Shown one piece after another: positions 1-11,856 of a stretch of 64,000 bases of DNA. Both the position numbers and the translations under genes were made by a program. The stretch comes from Melastoma dodecandrum (taxonomy: Eukaryota > Streptophyta > Magnoliopsida > Myrtales > Melastomataceae), in NCBI GenBank assembly GCA_029817715.1, contig JARUPY010000471.1, forward strand, positions 248,001 to 312,000, written 5' to 3'. The notes under the pieces were generated by a model. The model was given only the letters and a program-made list of their open reading frames with translations. It searched no databases and had not been told where the DNA came from. Each line of letters starts with the position of its first letter. Position 1 is the first letter of the stretch.

Positions 1-147
1 AAGTAAGCTTTGCCATTTCGATTACCGTCTGCAATAATTACAGGCAACCGACATGCCCATTTTGCTCAAGTTCTAACAGATAAAAAATTTGCAGGTGTAA
101 CAACACAGCCAACGTTCAATAAACAAATTATTTCATGCCAGTCTTAC

Positions 148-754
148 CCCCTCGAACATCACCATTGAAGAAGCCTGGAGGAAGCCCAGAGGAGTCCTTC
201 ACAGCCAGGGCAGGCTTCCCGGCTGAGCCTTCACCAGAAACTTGCCCTGCAGGAACCCCTTGCAGCCTTGGCTGCACAGTTTCTTTCTGCAGAGAACCAT
301 TCCGCTTTGCTGCGGCTGCACTCGCCTCAAAATTATCTATAGCCTGTATCTCACACCAACAGAATCAATCACATTGACCCCAAACAAAACCATGCCATTC
401 ATCAATCCACTTATGAATACGAGAAACTTCGAAATCACTCACCTCCTTGTGCTTGCGCGAGGCCTGGTGCGCATCCCACTGAGCTTCCGACTTGAGGACA
501 GCGTCGCAGACACGACACACGGGCTGGTCGGATTCATTATACCTGAACGACACCAAAATAGGAAAAAGGAAACAAACCCATCAATCAATCGCCAAAGGAA
601 AGGAAAACCCACGATTCACACACCATAAATCGACACAAAGTTGGGAGCTTTTTTCAAAGAAATACCTCACCAGGGGAGAATCAATTCGCTTCTCCTTGCT
701 GACGGCGCTCAGCTTGGCCCTGAAGAGCGCCTTGTTCCTCGCCTTTGCGTCCAT
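148..754 (-). CDS. ZNF830-like C2H2 zinc-finger protein (3' end beyond window)
   Basis: Three exons are readable on the minus strand: 754-666, 542-443 and 343-148. They are joined by GT-AG introns with compatible phases, and a further donor (GTAAGA) at 147 shows the gene continues past the left edge. The start is the ATG at 754 (MDAKARNKALFRAKLSAV). Exon 2 carries one C2H2 finger, with the pattern VCRVCDAVLKSEAQWDAH followed by SRKHKE. Exon 3 has an A/S-rich linker and ends with SGLPPGFFNGD, matching the GLPxxFF motif of ZNF830/CCDC16-type proteins. Members of that family are nuclear; animal ZNF830 is linked to pre-mRNA processing and DNA damage response, and the plant role is less clear. Identification is by the finger plus the N-terminal and GFF motifs. 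The gene is divergently arranged with the next gene, about 200 bp between start codons. Confidence 0.8.
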
Positions 755-960
755 CGCCGGGACCGGATGCGGACGAACGACGATGATCGAGTTGGGACAG
801 GCAAGGGAAGGACTTGGACAGGGCAATCATCGGCGAGCTGTTACGGGCTTTAGAGTGTGGCCCATAAAGCAAGCCTCTTTGGGACAAAACCGGTCCAATC
901 GCGCCAAGAAGGGAAGAAACGAAGGAACAAGGGAAGGAAATAGGGGAAGGAGAAGAGGGG

Positions 961-3900
961 ATGGAGGAGAGGCTGAAGCTGGTGGCTCTGCTCGGTGGAG
1001 GAGCAATCTTGGGCTCCGTTTCTACGCTCTTCCTCCTCAACCTCCTCAAAAGGTCGGACTGATCTTCCATAGCTCTCCTGCTATGTGTGGGTTTCTGTTT
1101 ATTAATGAGTTGTTATTTGTGATTGGCGCAGTGGGCGTGGAAGGAAATGTGTACAGGAAGAGAGAGGGCCTCTTGGTAGGTCCTTTTGTTGTTGGTTTCT
1201 TCTCTGTTGAGATTTTGCTGTTTTTTTTTTTTGTAACAAAAATTGTCATGATTTTCGTTTGCATGAGTCCAGGATTTATTAGGAGTGTTGTCTCATCGGG
1301 GATGTGTGTCAGTTGTGGGCGTAGTATGAAGTAGCAAGGATGAAACTGGTAGAGTTTAGGCGAGTTTTTCCTGGCCTTGGTGAGTTCTTGTTGTAAGCAC
1401 CTAAGGAATTGATGGCTGTTTTGGCTGAAAACAAAACGGGTTATGTATTTTACGTGTTGGCATGGCCCCAATTCTGAGTGGCTTGTTCTGCCTATTTATG
1501 CTTCCTTCGAGATAATTTCTAGCTCATTTGCTTGTTTTGTATGCTTGATGGCATTACTTGAGCACTTTTGCATAAATTAGGATGACCATAGAAACATGGT
1601 CTCCTCATATTGGATGTGGCACGTTAACTTTTTTTCCCATATAAAGAGATGGTTTTTCAGTAGTTTGGCCCACTTTTTCGTGTTTGCTGGTTTTTCCATT
1701 TGCACAATAATTTGATTTGTATTTGTTCACATTGGCATTGCCTACATGGAATATGTGTTTTGGTTGGATCGATAATAGGTGCTGGAGTTGCATCTGAGAA
1801 GACCGAGAACGGTTTCTTACACCAGTCGAATGGAAATTGCCAAGGGTCGTCTGTAGACCTGCTTGAGGATGAAATAGTTTCTGAACAGTTGACCAGGTGA
1901 TCACTGCAATGATTTTAAGATTTATGCTATCACTGAGGACTCAGTTTTCCCTGGTGTTTTTATGCTCCACGAATTATAATTTTCTGTGATCCTACTGTCT
2001 TGGTCCCTTTGTGCTGCCTCTTGTTGTTAATCATGGTCCTTCATGATGTTAGAAATATACAGTTCTTCGGCTTAGAGTCTCAGTGTAAGGTGACAACATC
2101 ATATGTTGTGATCATTGGGCTTGGTGGGGTTGGAAGCCATGCTGCATCGATGCTTCTTAGATCTGGAGTTGGCAGACTTCTTCTTGTGGACTTCGACCAG
2201 GTAATTTCATCAATGCAGAATTCATTGCCTATATATTTTTCTGCGCATTGCATTCATAAGAGGCAGAACAAAACCATTTCAATGTGGATACAAAGTTCGG
2301 CTGAGTACATCCATTTGGCCATGTTGTTTGAACTTTAATTCGTTAACTCTGTAATAGGTATCCCTGTCATCGCTGAATCGTCATGCGGTTGCTACCAGAG
2401 CTGATGTTGGCACTCCAAAGGCACACTGCCTGAAGAAGCATTTCTCATTGATCTTCCCAGAGTCACACATAGACGCAAAAGTGCTGCTATATGATGAATC
2501 CTCAGAGGATGAGATTCTTTCAGGAAACCCAGATTTTGTGTTGGATTGCATCGACAACATTGATACCAAGGTATTACGTTGCTTCTAGTTTGTCGTCTTT
2601 ATAGTATTGTTGTTCTGGTGGTTCTGGATGTTTTTTTTTGGTGAGGGTTCTGCATGTTTATTGCCATCTACTTTTTGCAACGATTCCGCAAAGAATGAGA
2701 TGACATACCTTCTTTTAGTTTTCATCTTTGTGTCTCTACACACATTTTCCACGAAAATATCTCCTTTTCACGTCATGCCTTGGGAGCTTTTTATTTTTTC
2801 TTTTCTTTCTTCATAAAATCTATGAGAAACAATTTTCTGGTCTTTGAGTGTCCACTACACTTTCTAGTGTACTCAATTTACCATTCACAAGTTGCTCGAA
2901 AGAATGGATGAAAACAAATGTAAAGATTCTTGTAAGTTTCGGTGGACAAAAGTAATTTTATTGGCTATGTGTCTGATTCATGATGGAGCAAGCATCTGAA
3001 TGCAATATCTCTTTATGCAACCCGCAATTGCAGGGACCATTTCATTTGTGATATGAAAATAAACTGAAGTCTGCTGATTTAATATGCTTTGAGTTTTGTC
3101 CAGTAGGTTTCACTTCTCTCTGCTTGCGTACGTAGAGGACTGAAAGTCTTATCTGCAACTGGAGCTGGTGCCAGAGCTGACCCAACAAGAATCCGAGTGG
3201 CTGACCTAAGAGAATCTACCAATGATCCATTGTCCAGATCGGTGAAACCTCTGATACAACTTATCCATGTTCTGTGGTTCATCTTCTGCCATCAAACATA
3301 TTACATTTGTTTTCAGGTGAGACACCGTTTGAGAAAAGAACATGGCATCGAGGGCGGAATTTCAGTTGTTTTCTCCTTGGAGAAACCCAAGGTGAAGCTG
3401 CTTCCATTCAAGGGACCGAATGGTGAAGAAGAAAATCCATCTGATTATCAAGTAAGTGTCTGTGGAATTTCATCAAGCCTTTATGCCATGGGGTGGTAAT
3501 TACATTCATTACTGAACTTTTTTGTCAGATTGTACCAGGTTTTAGGGTTCGTATCATTCCCGTAATGGGTACCATACCTGCAATTTTTGGGCAAATTATG
3601 GCTTCATATGTGATCACTCAGCTTGCTGAGTTTTCAATCCACACTGAACCAGTAGTCAATTTGGACACAGATCATTACAGAGTGCTTCATCAGCGTCTCA
3701 TTGAGCATGAGGAGTCAATATTTGGAACTGCAGATCAAGTTCTGGTGCATAAGACTTTGCTTTACTGATACAATGGTACTTATGACCCAGATTTAATGAC
3801 TGAGCATCATGATTGATACACTGTCCACCTAATCTTCAGGTTGATGTTGAAGAAGTGAGGTACATTGCTAAAGAGCTTTGGCATTGTCGCAGCGCAAGAG

Positions 3901-4454
3901 AACCGTTTGCTAAAGATGTAGGGCGTGCAATGTGGAGATCTATCAATGAGTTGATGCTCGTAAGGTTAGCAAAGTCACCTGCGTTGATCTTATCCTTTTA
4001 GGCATCGCAGTGATTGTCATATATAATTGAGTTTTACCATTTGTGAGATGAGATCCGGCCTTTTACGGGTGTTCATACTTGTGTTGCTCAGGTGGGATCG
4101 AACGCAACCAGCAACCATCTGTAACTTAATTCTTCTGAAATTTAATGAGGTAAGTTTGTAGGTCCTAAAACTCTGAATTAGGCCACAAGAGTATCTGAGT
4201 GCATTACTGGGTTTTCTTTGGCATCGTGGCACTGTTATATATCTGTCAAGTAGGCGTTTGTTGTGATCATGCGGTACATATGGGTCCAAAGCTACTAGAT
4301 ACTGCTTCTGGCGATTTACAGTGTCGTGTTGCCTGTGATTCAGGCGGATGAACACGAAAGGACAACACTTGACGACGTAAAGGAGAAGGAACTGGAGTTT
4401 TTCACAAGGGTATCGTCTGTGCTGCAACGAGCTAGGGATGACTTCGCTTCGTGA
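961..4454 (+). CDS. tRNA threonylcarbamoyladenosine dehydratase (TcdA/Tcd, ThiF-MoeB-HesA family)
   Basis: Ten exons: 961-1052, 1779-1896, 2053-2200, 2358-2570, 3107-3241, 3317-3451, 3529-3744, 3840-3964, 4092-4149 and 4344-4454, about 450 residues. Exon 1 encodes a short N-terminal hydrophobic segment (VALLGGGAILGSVSTLFLLN), probably a membrane anchor as in yeast Tcd proteins. Exon 3 has the nucleotide-binding loop IIGLGGVGSHAASMLLRSGV followed by LLLVDFDQ; exon 4 continues VSLSSLNRHAVATRADVG and ends DFVLDCIDNIDTK. Exon 5 has the ATGAGARADPTRIRVADL signature of the TcdA/CsdL branch. These enzymes use ATP to dehydrate t6A37 in ANN-decoding tRNAs to cyclic ct6A. Exons 2-10 join in frame. The exon 1/exon 2 junction is off by one base (phase 2 donor, phase 1 acceptor), so exon 1 or a small missing exon is uncertain. 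The intron 7 donor was placed at CTG|GTGCAT to keep ADQVLVDVEEV in frame. Confidence 0.88.
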
Positions 4455-5153
4455 ATTCCATCCATGCAATCTCGTCTCCGGGAGACTTTTTTGCCAGAAT
4501 CCCTCTTTGTCAAACTCGACTTTCTTTCAATCCATGTGTCATGAGATTTCTCGATGTGGTGGTTGCATGGTTTCTGTCTGAATTGTCGGAGATACCGATA
4601 TAGATTTATGGACAAGATAAAAGAAGTGAATTGAAAGAGTCGAAAAATTGAAAGCTGAAATCAGGGAATAGATCGAAAACTAGGCTCTACGATTCTAAAA
4701 CAAATTCTCCGAATAGAAGTTTCAAAAAATTTATGTATTTAATACGTATGGGTTGGGTTTTGAAATCCCAAAAATGTGTAATGGATTAATCCGTCGTACG
4801 TGTGATGGGATTAATATTCATGGATAACAAAGAGGGACTTTGAATAAAGATGGCCAAGCAACTTTGTTTCACGCTAAAGATGGATAATGGCCTAAACATT
4901 AAAAGGGAGTTTATGTTTAAGTTATAAGTTAGAGTAAATGTTTGCTTTAGATTTTTTTTAGTATTTTTATATAAAGAGTAGCAATCTCCAAATAATATAA
5001 GAGAGAAAAAGAGTAAGAGAAAGGCTGAGTATGTATTCTATTTATAAGAAAAGAAAGAAAATGTTTCGCAGGTAAATTATCATTTTTTATTTCTTATTTT
5101 CATAAAAAATTAGTTCGTTGTGATACACCCACTAGCTGTAAGGGACGGACGGA
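4455..5153. other. AT-rich intergenic sequence
   Basis: No gene is recognisable between the TcdA-like stop and the first foldback element. The first 150 bases are probably the 3' untranslated region. The rest is AT-rich with short purine runs (around 5000-5060) and no coding or structured signal that I can support. Confidence 0.5.
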
Positions 5154-5753
5154 CCCTAGAAAAGGAGGATTGTTCCATAATGACGTCATTTGGCGAAATA
5201 TTTCGCCAAATGACGCAGTTTGAAAAATATTTCGCCAATTAACCCACCAAAGTCTGCCTTACAAATGCCGACTTCGATTTTGGGGAATGAAAGTCTGTCT
5301 TATAAAGGCCGACTTCCTCATTTTTTTTTCTTTTTAATTAAAAAAAAAGAAAAAAAAAGAAAGAAGCTTAAGTGAGGGAAGTCGGCCTATTCATTATTTT
5401 TTTTAAATTCAAAAGCAAAAAAAAAAAAGAAAATTGAGGGAGTCGGCGTTTGTAAGGCCGACTTTCATTCCCCAAAACCGAAGTCGGCCTTACAAAGGCC
5501 GACTTCCTTTATGCAGCGTCCCAGACTTCGTTTGCTAAAATTTTTTCTAAGTGTAGTGAAGTCGGCTTTTGTAAGGCCGACTTCCATTTGCCAAAACCGA
5601 AGTCGGCTTTACAAAGGCCGACTTCTTTGAGGACTAAAGTTGGCCTAAGGCCGACTTTGGTGGGTTGGTTCACGAATTATTTTCATTAATACGTCATTTG
5701 GCGAAATATTTTGCCAAATGAGGTCGTTAAGAAATAAAACTCCCCTAGAAAAG
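5154..5753. mobile_element. Mutator-like foldback MITE 1, with 11-bp target duplication
   Basis: The element spans 5165-5742 and is flanked by a perfect direct repeat CCCTAGAAAAG (5154-5164 and 5743-5753), read here as the target-site duplication. The ends are inverted repeats: the left starts GAGGATTGTTCC and the reverse complement of the right starts GAGTTTTATTTC. Similarity continues about 100 bp inwards through the ATTTGGCGAAATATTTCGCC palindrome and AACCCACCAAAGTC. The interior has no ORF of note. It is a string of hairpins made of GAAGTCGGCCTT and AAGGCCGACTTC. The 10-11 bp duplication and long inverted repeats fit the Mutator superfamily (inference). Confidence 0.8.
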
Positions 5754-5867
5754 TGAAGGTGAAAACTGCTATCTTTGTGCTGGACAAATCATCGCTTTCC
5801 AAATAACCCTAGTAAATACATAATTTTTTAACCTCGTAGCATTTCCACTGTATTTACTTGACCAAGA

Positions 5868-6301
5868 GTGGAAGTTCGAGCTTTGTTCCAATTTAACCTT
5901 GTTTTTCAAAATAATTCGCGAAATGACCTCGTCAGTTTGGAAATTCGTAAAATAACTTGTAAAATCGGCCTTTGAAAGGCCGACTTCAATTCCTTAAAAA
6001 AGTCGGCCTTTGAAAGGCCGACTTCCACTGAATAGGAAAAAAAAAACAAGGAAACGGGGGATTGTGGGGATTTGGGGGATTTGTTTTTTTTTTATTTGAT
6101 GGAAGTCGGCCTTTGATTTTTTATTTTTATTTTTATTTTTATGAAGTCGGCCTTTCAAAGGCCGACTTCTTTAAGAATTTGAGGTCGGCCTTTCTAAGGC
6201 CGATTTCACGAGGTTATTTACGGAATTTCGAAATTGACGAGGTTATTTCGCGAATTATTTTATAAATTAAGGTTAAAGTGGAACAAAACTCGTGGAAGTT
6301 C
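5868..6301. mobile_element. Mutator-like foldback MITE 2, in the nicastrin promoter
   Basis: The element spans 5878-6291 and is flanked by a perfect 10-bp direct repeat GTGGAAGTTC (5868-5877 and 6292-6301). Terminal inverted repeats are GAGCTTTGTTCCAATTTAAC on the left and GAGTTTTGTTCCACTTTAAC on the right (reverse complement), continuing through AATTCGCGAAAT and ACCTCGTCA. The interior contains GTCGGCCTTTGAAAGGCCGAC hairpins like those of the element 125 bp upstream, so both belong to one family. The right edge lies about 230 bp before the nicastrin start codon, so it probably sits in that gene's promoter. Confidence 0.82.
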
Positions 6302-6522
6302 CGATATTTTCAATTTGGTCCCAGTTTTTCCTCGTCGTCTCCTCCAATCGTTCCTTCTAATTTTCAGCTTCTTCCTCGTCGCTGCCGGCGAGGAACGAGA
6401 GAACGATCGGTCGGTCCAACCTCGACTAAAAGCTGATAAATCTCCTAACGAGCATCATCCGGTAGCGTGGCACGAGATGGTGCCGATGGCCTAGGGTTTT
6501 TTTTGACGACTGCTAGCGGAAA

Positions 6523-9500
6523 ATGCCGGTGGGGATTCTCCGGCTGCGCCATGTGCTCGTACTTCTCGTATTGTTATCCGGTCTATGTTCGACCTCATCC
6601 GGTAAGTTCTTTAGTGGATCGATCCCCTTTTTGGCCTTTTTTTGTGGAAATTGTTGATTGAAGTCGTGGAAATGTTCATTGAAGGAGGGACCAAGTCGAT
6701 GGGGTCGGTTCCCGACCTCCAGCAGCTAATGTACACGACGATCGATAGTTATCCTTGCGTTAGATTGCTCAGCTTGTCTGGAGAGGTTGGCTGCGCTAGT
6801 AAGTTAGTTGGAAAAGCTTTTTGTTTGAATAATTGTTGGGGTCATGTTTTCGGCATCTGCTGGTGACGACGGACCAATATCTTCGCTGTTGGTTGTTATG
6901 GTAGACCCTGGAAGACATAAAGTGGTTTCTCCAATCGTGAAGCTCGATGATACGACTCAGCTGACTAGGCCTTCTGCGGTTCTGCTGTCGGTGGACCAGC
7001 TTGATGGTTTCTTTAAGAGGCACGTTTAAAATAGTTTTGTTTTGCATTTGTTCCCAATTGTGATTTCTTTTGCTTTTCTTCAAGGATGTGTGATACTACG
7101 GTCTTTTTCTTATTCAGGATATCCAATGATGCAGATTTTTCTGGGAATGTTTTTGGTGCTTTGGTAGAATCAGAATCACCATCCCAGAACAGTATACTGG
7201 GTTAGAGCCATCTGTATTTGAATGGTTTTTGTAATTTAGCTTGATCGGGTCTATTGAAGATCATTTTACTTGGGTACTGTTTTTTGTGGCATTTTTCGTT
7301 CCTCTTAGGATTCTCTCCTGCGGATAAATTTCCTCAAGCAATATTTGCGCCTTACCAGAATTCCAGCCATGAATGGAATCCTTTGGTATACTCTAGTTCA
7401 TGATCACGATCGAATCCCTTGCTTTGGACCTTTATGTTTGGTTTTATTTTTCCTTTGCCTGTTATACAAGAAGGATGTTCCTGTTTTTATTGAGGAATTA
7501 CTGTGGAGGGTTCATTGTATATTGCTTTTTTAACATTAGACATAAAAAAGGAGACAAACTATTATTTTTGAATCACTTTGATTTACTCTTAGGGAGATGT
7601 TCATGTAGGAGCTCACAATGAACATCTCCCTAAGAGTAAAGCAAAGTGATTAAAAAATAATAGTTTGTCTCCTTTTTTATGTCTAATGTTAAAAAAGCAA
7701 TATTCTTAAGCTGGATGCAAATTACATTGTTTTGAAAGACAAAGATGGTTAGTCTTTGTAACGGTTTTATCGTCTTAACAGACCAAAATGGGTAGTCTTT
7801 CTATTGGTTTTATCTTATTTTGAAACGGAAAAGAGAAATCGCTTTTTGCCCAGCGATAAAGTGGTTTGTGTAGTTTGCTTGTCTACTTGTGTTGTTATTT
7901 TATTTACAGTTAGAAATCAGTTTTTTATGTGTATACGAAGTTGACATGTGTCCTCTAATATTTTGAAGGAAGAAGGAGTTATGAAATGTTGACATTGAGG
8001 TCACAATTGATTTGCAATTTTCAGGGGTCTGGCATACTGCAGAATGTACACCAGTTTCCTGTATTCCTTCTATCAGAGAATAGTTCTTCATCTGTGCACA
8101 AAGTAACCAGTTTGTGTTTGCCACTTAATTATTTCTTCTCATGCAAAGAAAATGATATCCTTTGTCTTTTACATGTGGTCGGAGAAGTGTTTTATGGTTT
8201 TTATTTTGTCCTTTCAGCTTTCAACCATGAATGAAAAGAGTAAAAAAGATTACACTGCACATGTGGCTGAGTTTGATCTTGTGATGCAGGTATTCTCTAT
8301 CACAGACTAAGAGATTTGCTTTCACTGATGACTGCTTATCTTAACCTGTCATTTATAAGTTACTCCAGTTGAAATATATGCTTATTTAGACTACAAAATC
8401 AGAAACCCGGGATACACAGACTTGTTTAGAAGGACGAAGTTGTCTTCCATTGGGCGGATATAGGTAAGACATTATTAGATACTGATTGATTGAATGGTCT
8501 GCATCTTCATTCACTCTAACTAGAATCTGTTATCCGTCTCTTTCTAGAGAATCTTATATGAGGACTGACCTTTTGGTGCGAACTGTCTCCGAGAGTGAAT
8601 AGGTTTGAAGTTGGAACAATAAATGAATTCTCGAGTTCTAGAAATTTTTGAGAAATTCTTTGGAATAAAATAATCGAGAGAGTACATCCCCATGATCATG
8701 TAATTACCTGTTTATGCTAGAAGAAAAATATGTCTAATATTATGTTTCTCAGATGTCCCTAAGTTTGCAAACTTAATAAAATAAAATCCTGAAAATAAAA
8801 TAATATATTCTTAATATTGTGTCCTGCATAAATCTTATTTTATGTGATGAAACGATTGATCTGCTTTCTCAATTTTTTCTTGTTGGGTGACATCTGTATA
8901 CATTTACTTGGATACACTAGATACATGCGGCCATATGATGTGTGGCATAAATTGCTCACTTATCTGCAAACTCTTGGGCCTTAGCTTAATTGTATTGATT
9001 CCTCATTTTTTCTTGAGATCATAAGTTTTTCTTGTCATTGTGAAGGGCAGTGTTTTGTCATCTCTTCCACCTATTAATGTTTCACAAACGGGAAAAAGGA
9101 AACCGATTATTCTCACCATTACATCTATGGATTCCGCATCCTTCTTTCGTGATAAGAATCTTGGAGCAGAATCCCCAATTTCTGTAAGTGTGTCATTTCT
9201 TTTCTTTTGCGATGTTACCTTGGCTTGACGTGGGGAGTTACCATGGCTGAATAATCTCTCTAGGGACTGATTGCTATGTTGGCTGCTGTTGATGCGCTTT
9301 CCCATCTTGACAGCTTGGTGGATGCCAATAGACAGGTTTGTGCTTTGGCTGGGTAACATCTTAAAGCAAGAAAAACAATTACTCCAGTTACTTATCTAAT
9401 CTTGCAACTTGAGGATCTTCTGCTACATTGACTCTCTTCATAAGCTTATGTTCTCTTTTTAATGGCGAAAAAGCTAGAGTGGTGGTGATAGGTGGTTCAT

Positions 9501-11856
9501 ACATTAAACCTCTTCTTGTGGGATTAAGACTCTTGAGTGTTGTTATTGATGTATTGGGAGAAATATAGTCTTAAAATGGTGAGATTTCACTTTATTTGAG
9601 AGTTACATTTGTTTATCTTGGACTGAACTAAACATATCGGACACGTTGAAACAGCACAAATATGACGGCTTAGTGTTGCTTTATTCTGCTAATATTGTTC
9701 GAGTATCCCATATATTGGTTTGATTTCCTATTTCTATGGATCGTCGATGAGTACGAAAATGGCAGTTCTTCCGTTCTGATATTAGATATCAAATATGCAT
9801 GTGCTGTATCATGGCATGATTTTCTTTACGTCATCTGAGCTCTCATGGGTTACTACAGCTTGTTTTTCTTGCTTTCACCGGAGAAGCTTGGGGATACCTT
9901 GGTAGCAGAAGATTTTTGCTTGAGCTTGATTTGCAGTCAGATTATGTGGGTGGTTTGGATGACTCGTCAATTGAGATGGTACTTCCCTCACTTATACGTG
10001 TCTGTCATTGTACTGCTTTTATAGAGCTATTATGAAAATGATGCTACTCACCATAAACTTAAGTTCCACTGTGGATTGTAAAATAAGGGTATCAGATATA
10101 CTCGTAGTTAGTGTTGGTACTATTATTTATAAACTTGGTATTTTGGTGTTGATCATCTATATTCTACAGGTGTTAGAAATTGGATCAGTTGGGAAGGCTG
10201 GAGGTCAAGGTGTACAGAAATTTTTCTCCCATGCGGCGGGGGTCAGAGTTCTTTTTCCTTCTAAACAACTGCTTGATTGTTTTGTTCAATACCTTTACCT
10301 CCTATCTTTTAGAGGAAATGTCTCAGAAAAAAGTGACCTGTGAAGACAACACCGAACAGTTTAAAGAAGCTTTATTCTCATGTTCGCTGCCTTGCCAATT
10401 GAATACACCTTTTTTTCTGAATGAAAGTAGTATCTTGGACACCTTTGGAAAGCTTCACAGGATATTGCAAATCTAGCTTGAAGTCTTGTCTAGGCGTGGT
10501 GTTTGCTTGCTTAGATCTCAGTACTGGTAAGATGAGAATGACTGAATGCAGGTTTCATCAGCCACAAATGAGACCATGGATGCCTTTCTACGTGCCAAGG
10601 ATACTCTCGACTCACAAAAGATTGAGATTTCCTATGCGAGTGCTTCTAATCCTGGAATACCCCCATCATCCCTTATGTCATTTCTCAAAAAGGTGTGCCA
10701 AGAAAGCTCAGTTTCTGTGTTTACCTAATTATTGAAGTCATGTGCTACAGTCTACTGCTGCAGTGTCCCAATTCTTCACTTTTGGAATTTTTTCCGACTG
10801 AAGGAGATGTGTTGCTTTGAATATGCCGAGTAGTCATAGCTGGTTACAATTGAATCGAATATTTTTTGTTCAAGGTTATTGCATTATTTTTTTCTTTTCA
10901 ACAGAATCCCGCAACTTCCGGAATTGTATTAGAAGATTTTGACAGCACGTTCTCCAACAAATTCTACCACAGTCACCTTGATGGTTTGTGTATGTTGACG
11001 CAAGTCTTCGTATCTTTTCTTTTTGTTAGCCAGATCATTCTCCCTTTACTGTGTGAGATTTTTATGCAGCGAACATCAATGCCTCTTCCATAACAGCTGC
11101 CGCATCACTTGTTGCCCGTACTCTTTTCATTCTTGCAACCAATACCAGCAATCTCAGTAACTCAGCAGTGAGTACCATCAGTGCAAACATCTCCTTGGTG
11201 GAAGAACTCATGGGTTGTCTTTTGACCTGTGACCCGGGTCTGTCTTGTCATTTGGTTCAAAACTACATCGTGCCCAGAACTGTATGTCCTAGCCATTATG
11301 TTGGGGTCATGCTTGGAGCGCCCTCATCCAATCCTGGTCCCGGCTTTGTAGATGATATTTCCAGGTTCATATGGAATTTCCTAGCCGAGAAAACTTCTGC
11401 ATCCGGGAAGAATAGTCTCTCTGCTTGCGGAAAGAACTGCTCCAAGGATGGAGTTTGTATCAGGTCGGAAACCAACCCAAGTGGTGGAACCTGTGTCTTA
11501 TCCACTACCAGGTATTTTGGGTTGCTGCTAGTTGACATAGCTCGTGATACGATGACTTTGTTCATGGATAATACTCGTGGTTCTTTGCCAGGTATGTTCC
11601 CGCTTATTCGACGCGGCTGATGATTGAAAATGACTTCTGGAAGCTGCTGCCAGGGAATTCCTCGGATCCCATGGGAATGGTGGACCCAGTGTGGACTGAG
11701 AGTAACTGGGACACCATAGGCCTGAGAGTTTACACGGTACAAGATTCCATGTTCGACCATTTTGTCTTGCTGGGAGGTATAGCAATAACTTTATTGGCTT
11801 ACCTAATGATAGTCACGTCGAGGGCCTTTATCGAGAAAGCCTTGAAGCGGGACTGA
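6523..11856 (+). CDS. NCT: Nicastrin, gamma-secretase subunit
   Basis: Sixteen exons: 6523-6601, 6685-6798, 6905-7019, 7118-7200, 7309-7385, 8025-8102, 8218-8289, 8390-8463, 9051-9183, 9264-9335, 9859-9978, 10170-10247, 10552-10692, 10905-10983, 11070-11511 and 11592-11856. They total 2,022 bases, 673 residues, very close to known plant nicastrins, and every junction keeps frame. There is a signal peptide (MPVGILRLRHVLVLLVLLSG). The lumenal ectodomain includes SYPCVRLLSLSGEVGCANPG, TSMDSASFFRDKNLGAESPI and the aminopeptidase-like block FTGEAWGYLGSRRFLLELDL. Cys-rich segments follow, then MVDPVWTESNWDT. A single C-terminal membrane helix (LLGGIAITLLAYLMIV) ends in a short basic tail. Nicastrin is the large glycosylated scaffold and substrate-gating subunit of the presenilin/APH-1/PEN-2 protease; many N-x-S/T sites are visible. 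Intron 3 uses a GC donor (AG|GCACGT). Confidence 0.95.
7519..7703. repeat. Near-complete inverted repeat (foldback) in nicastrin intron 5
   Basis: The left arm (about 7519-7604) and right arm (about 7618-7703) are near-perfect reverse complements around a 13-base loop. They share the outer ATATTGCTTTTTTAACATTA and the inner TCTTAGGGAGATGTTCAT. It looks like a small foldback or MITE insertion, or a hairpin-forming RNA. No clear target duplication was found. Confidence 0.75.

Noticed and set aside
492..1334. Long plus-strand ORF of 280 codons across the ZNF830/TcdA promoter region
   Set aside because: It overlaps the first exons of two genes supported by motifs, begins in an intron of one, and shows no family motif.
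5240..6200. Repeated short palindromes resembling a CRISPR array
   Set aside because: Spacing is irregular, units occur in both orientations, there are no unique spacers of constant length, and the whole lies inside TIR elements in a plant genome.
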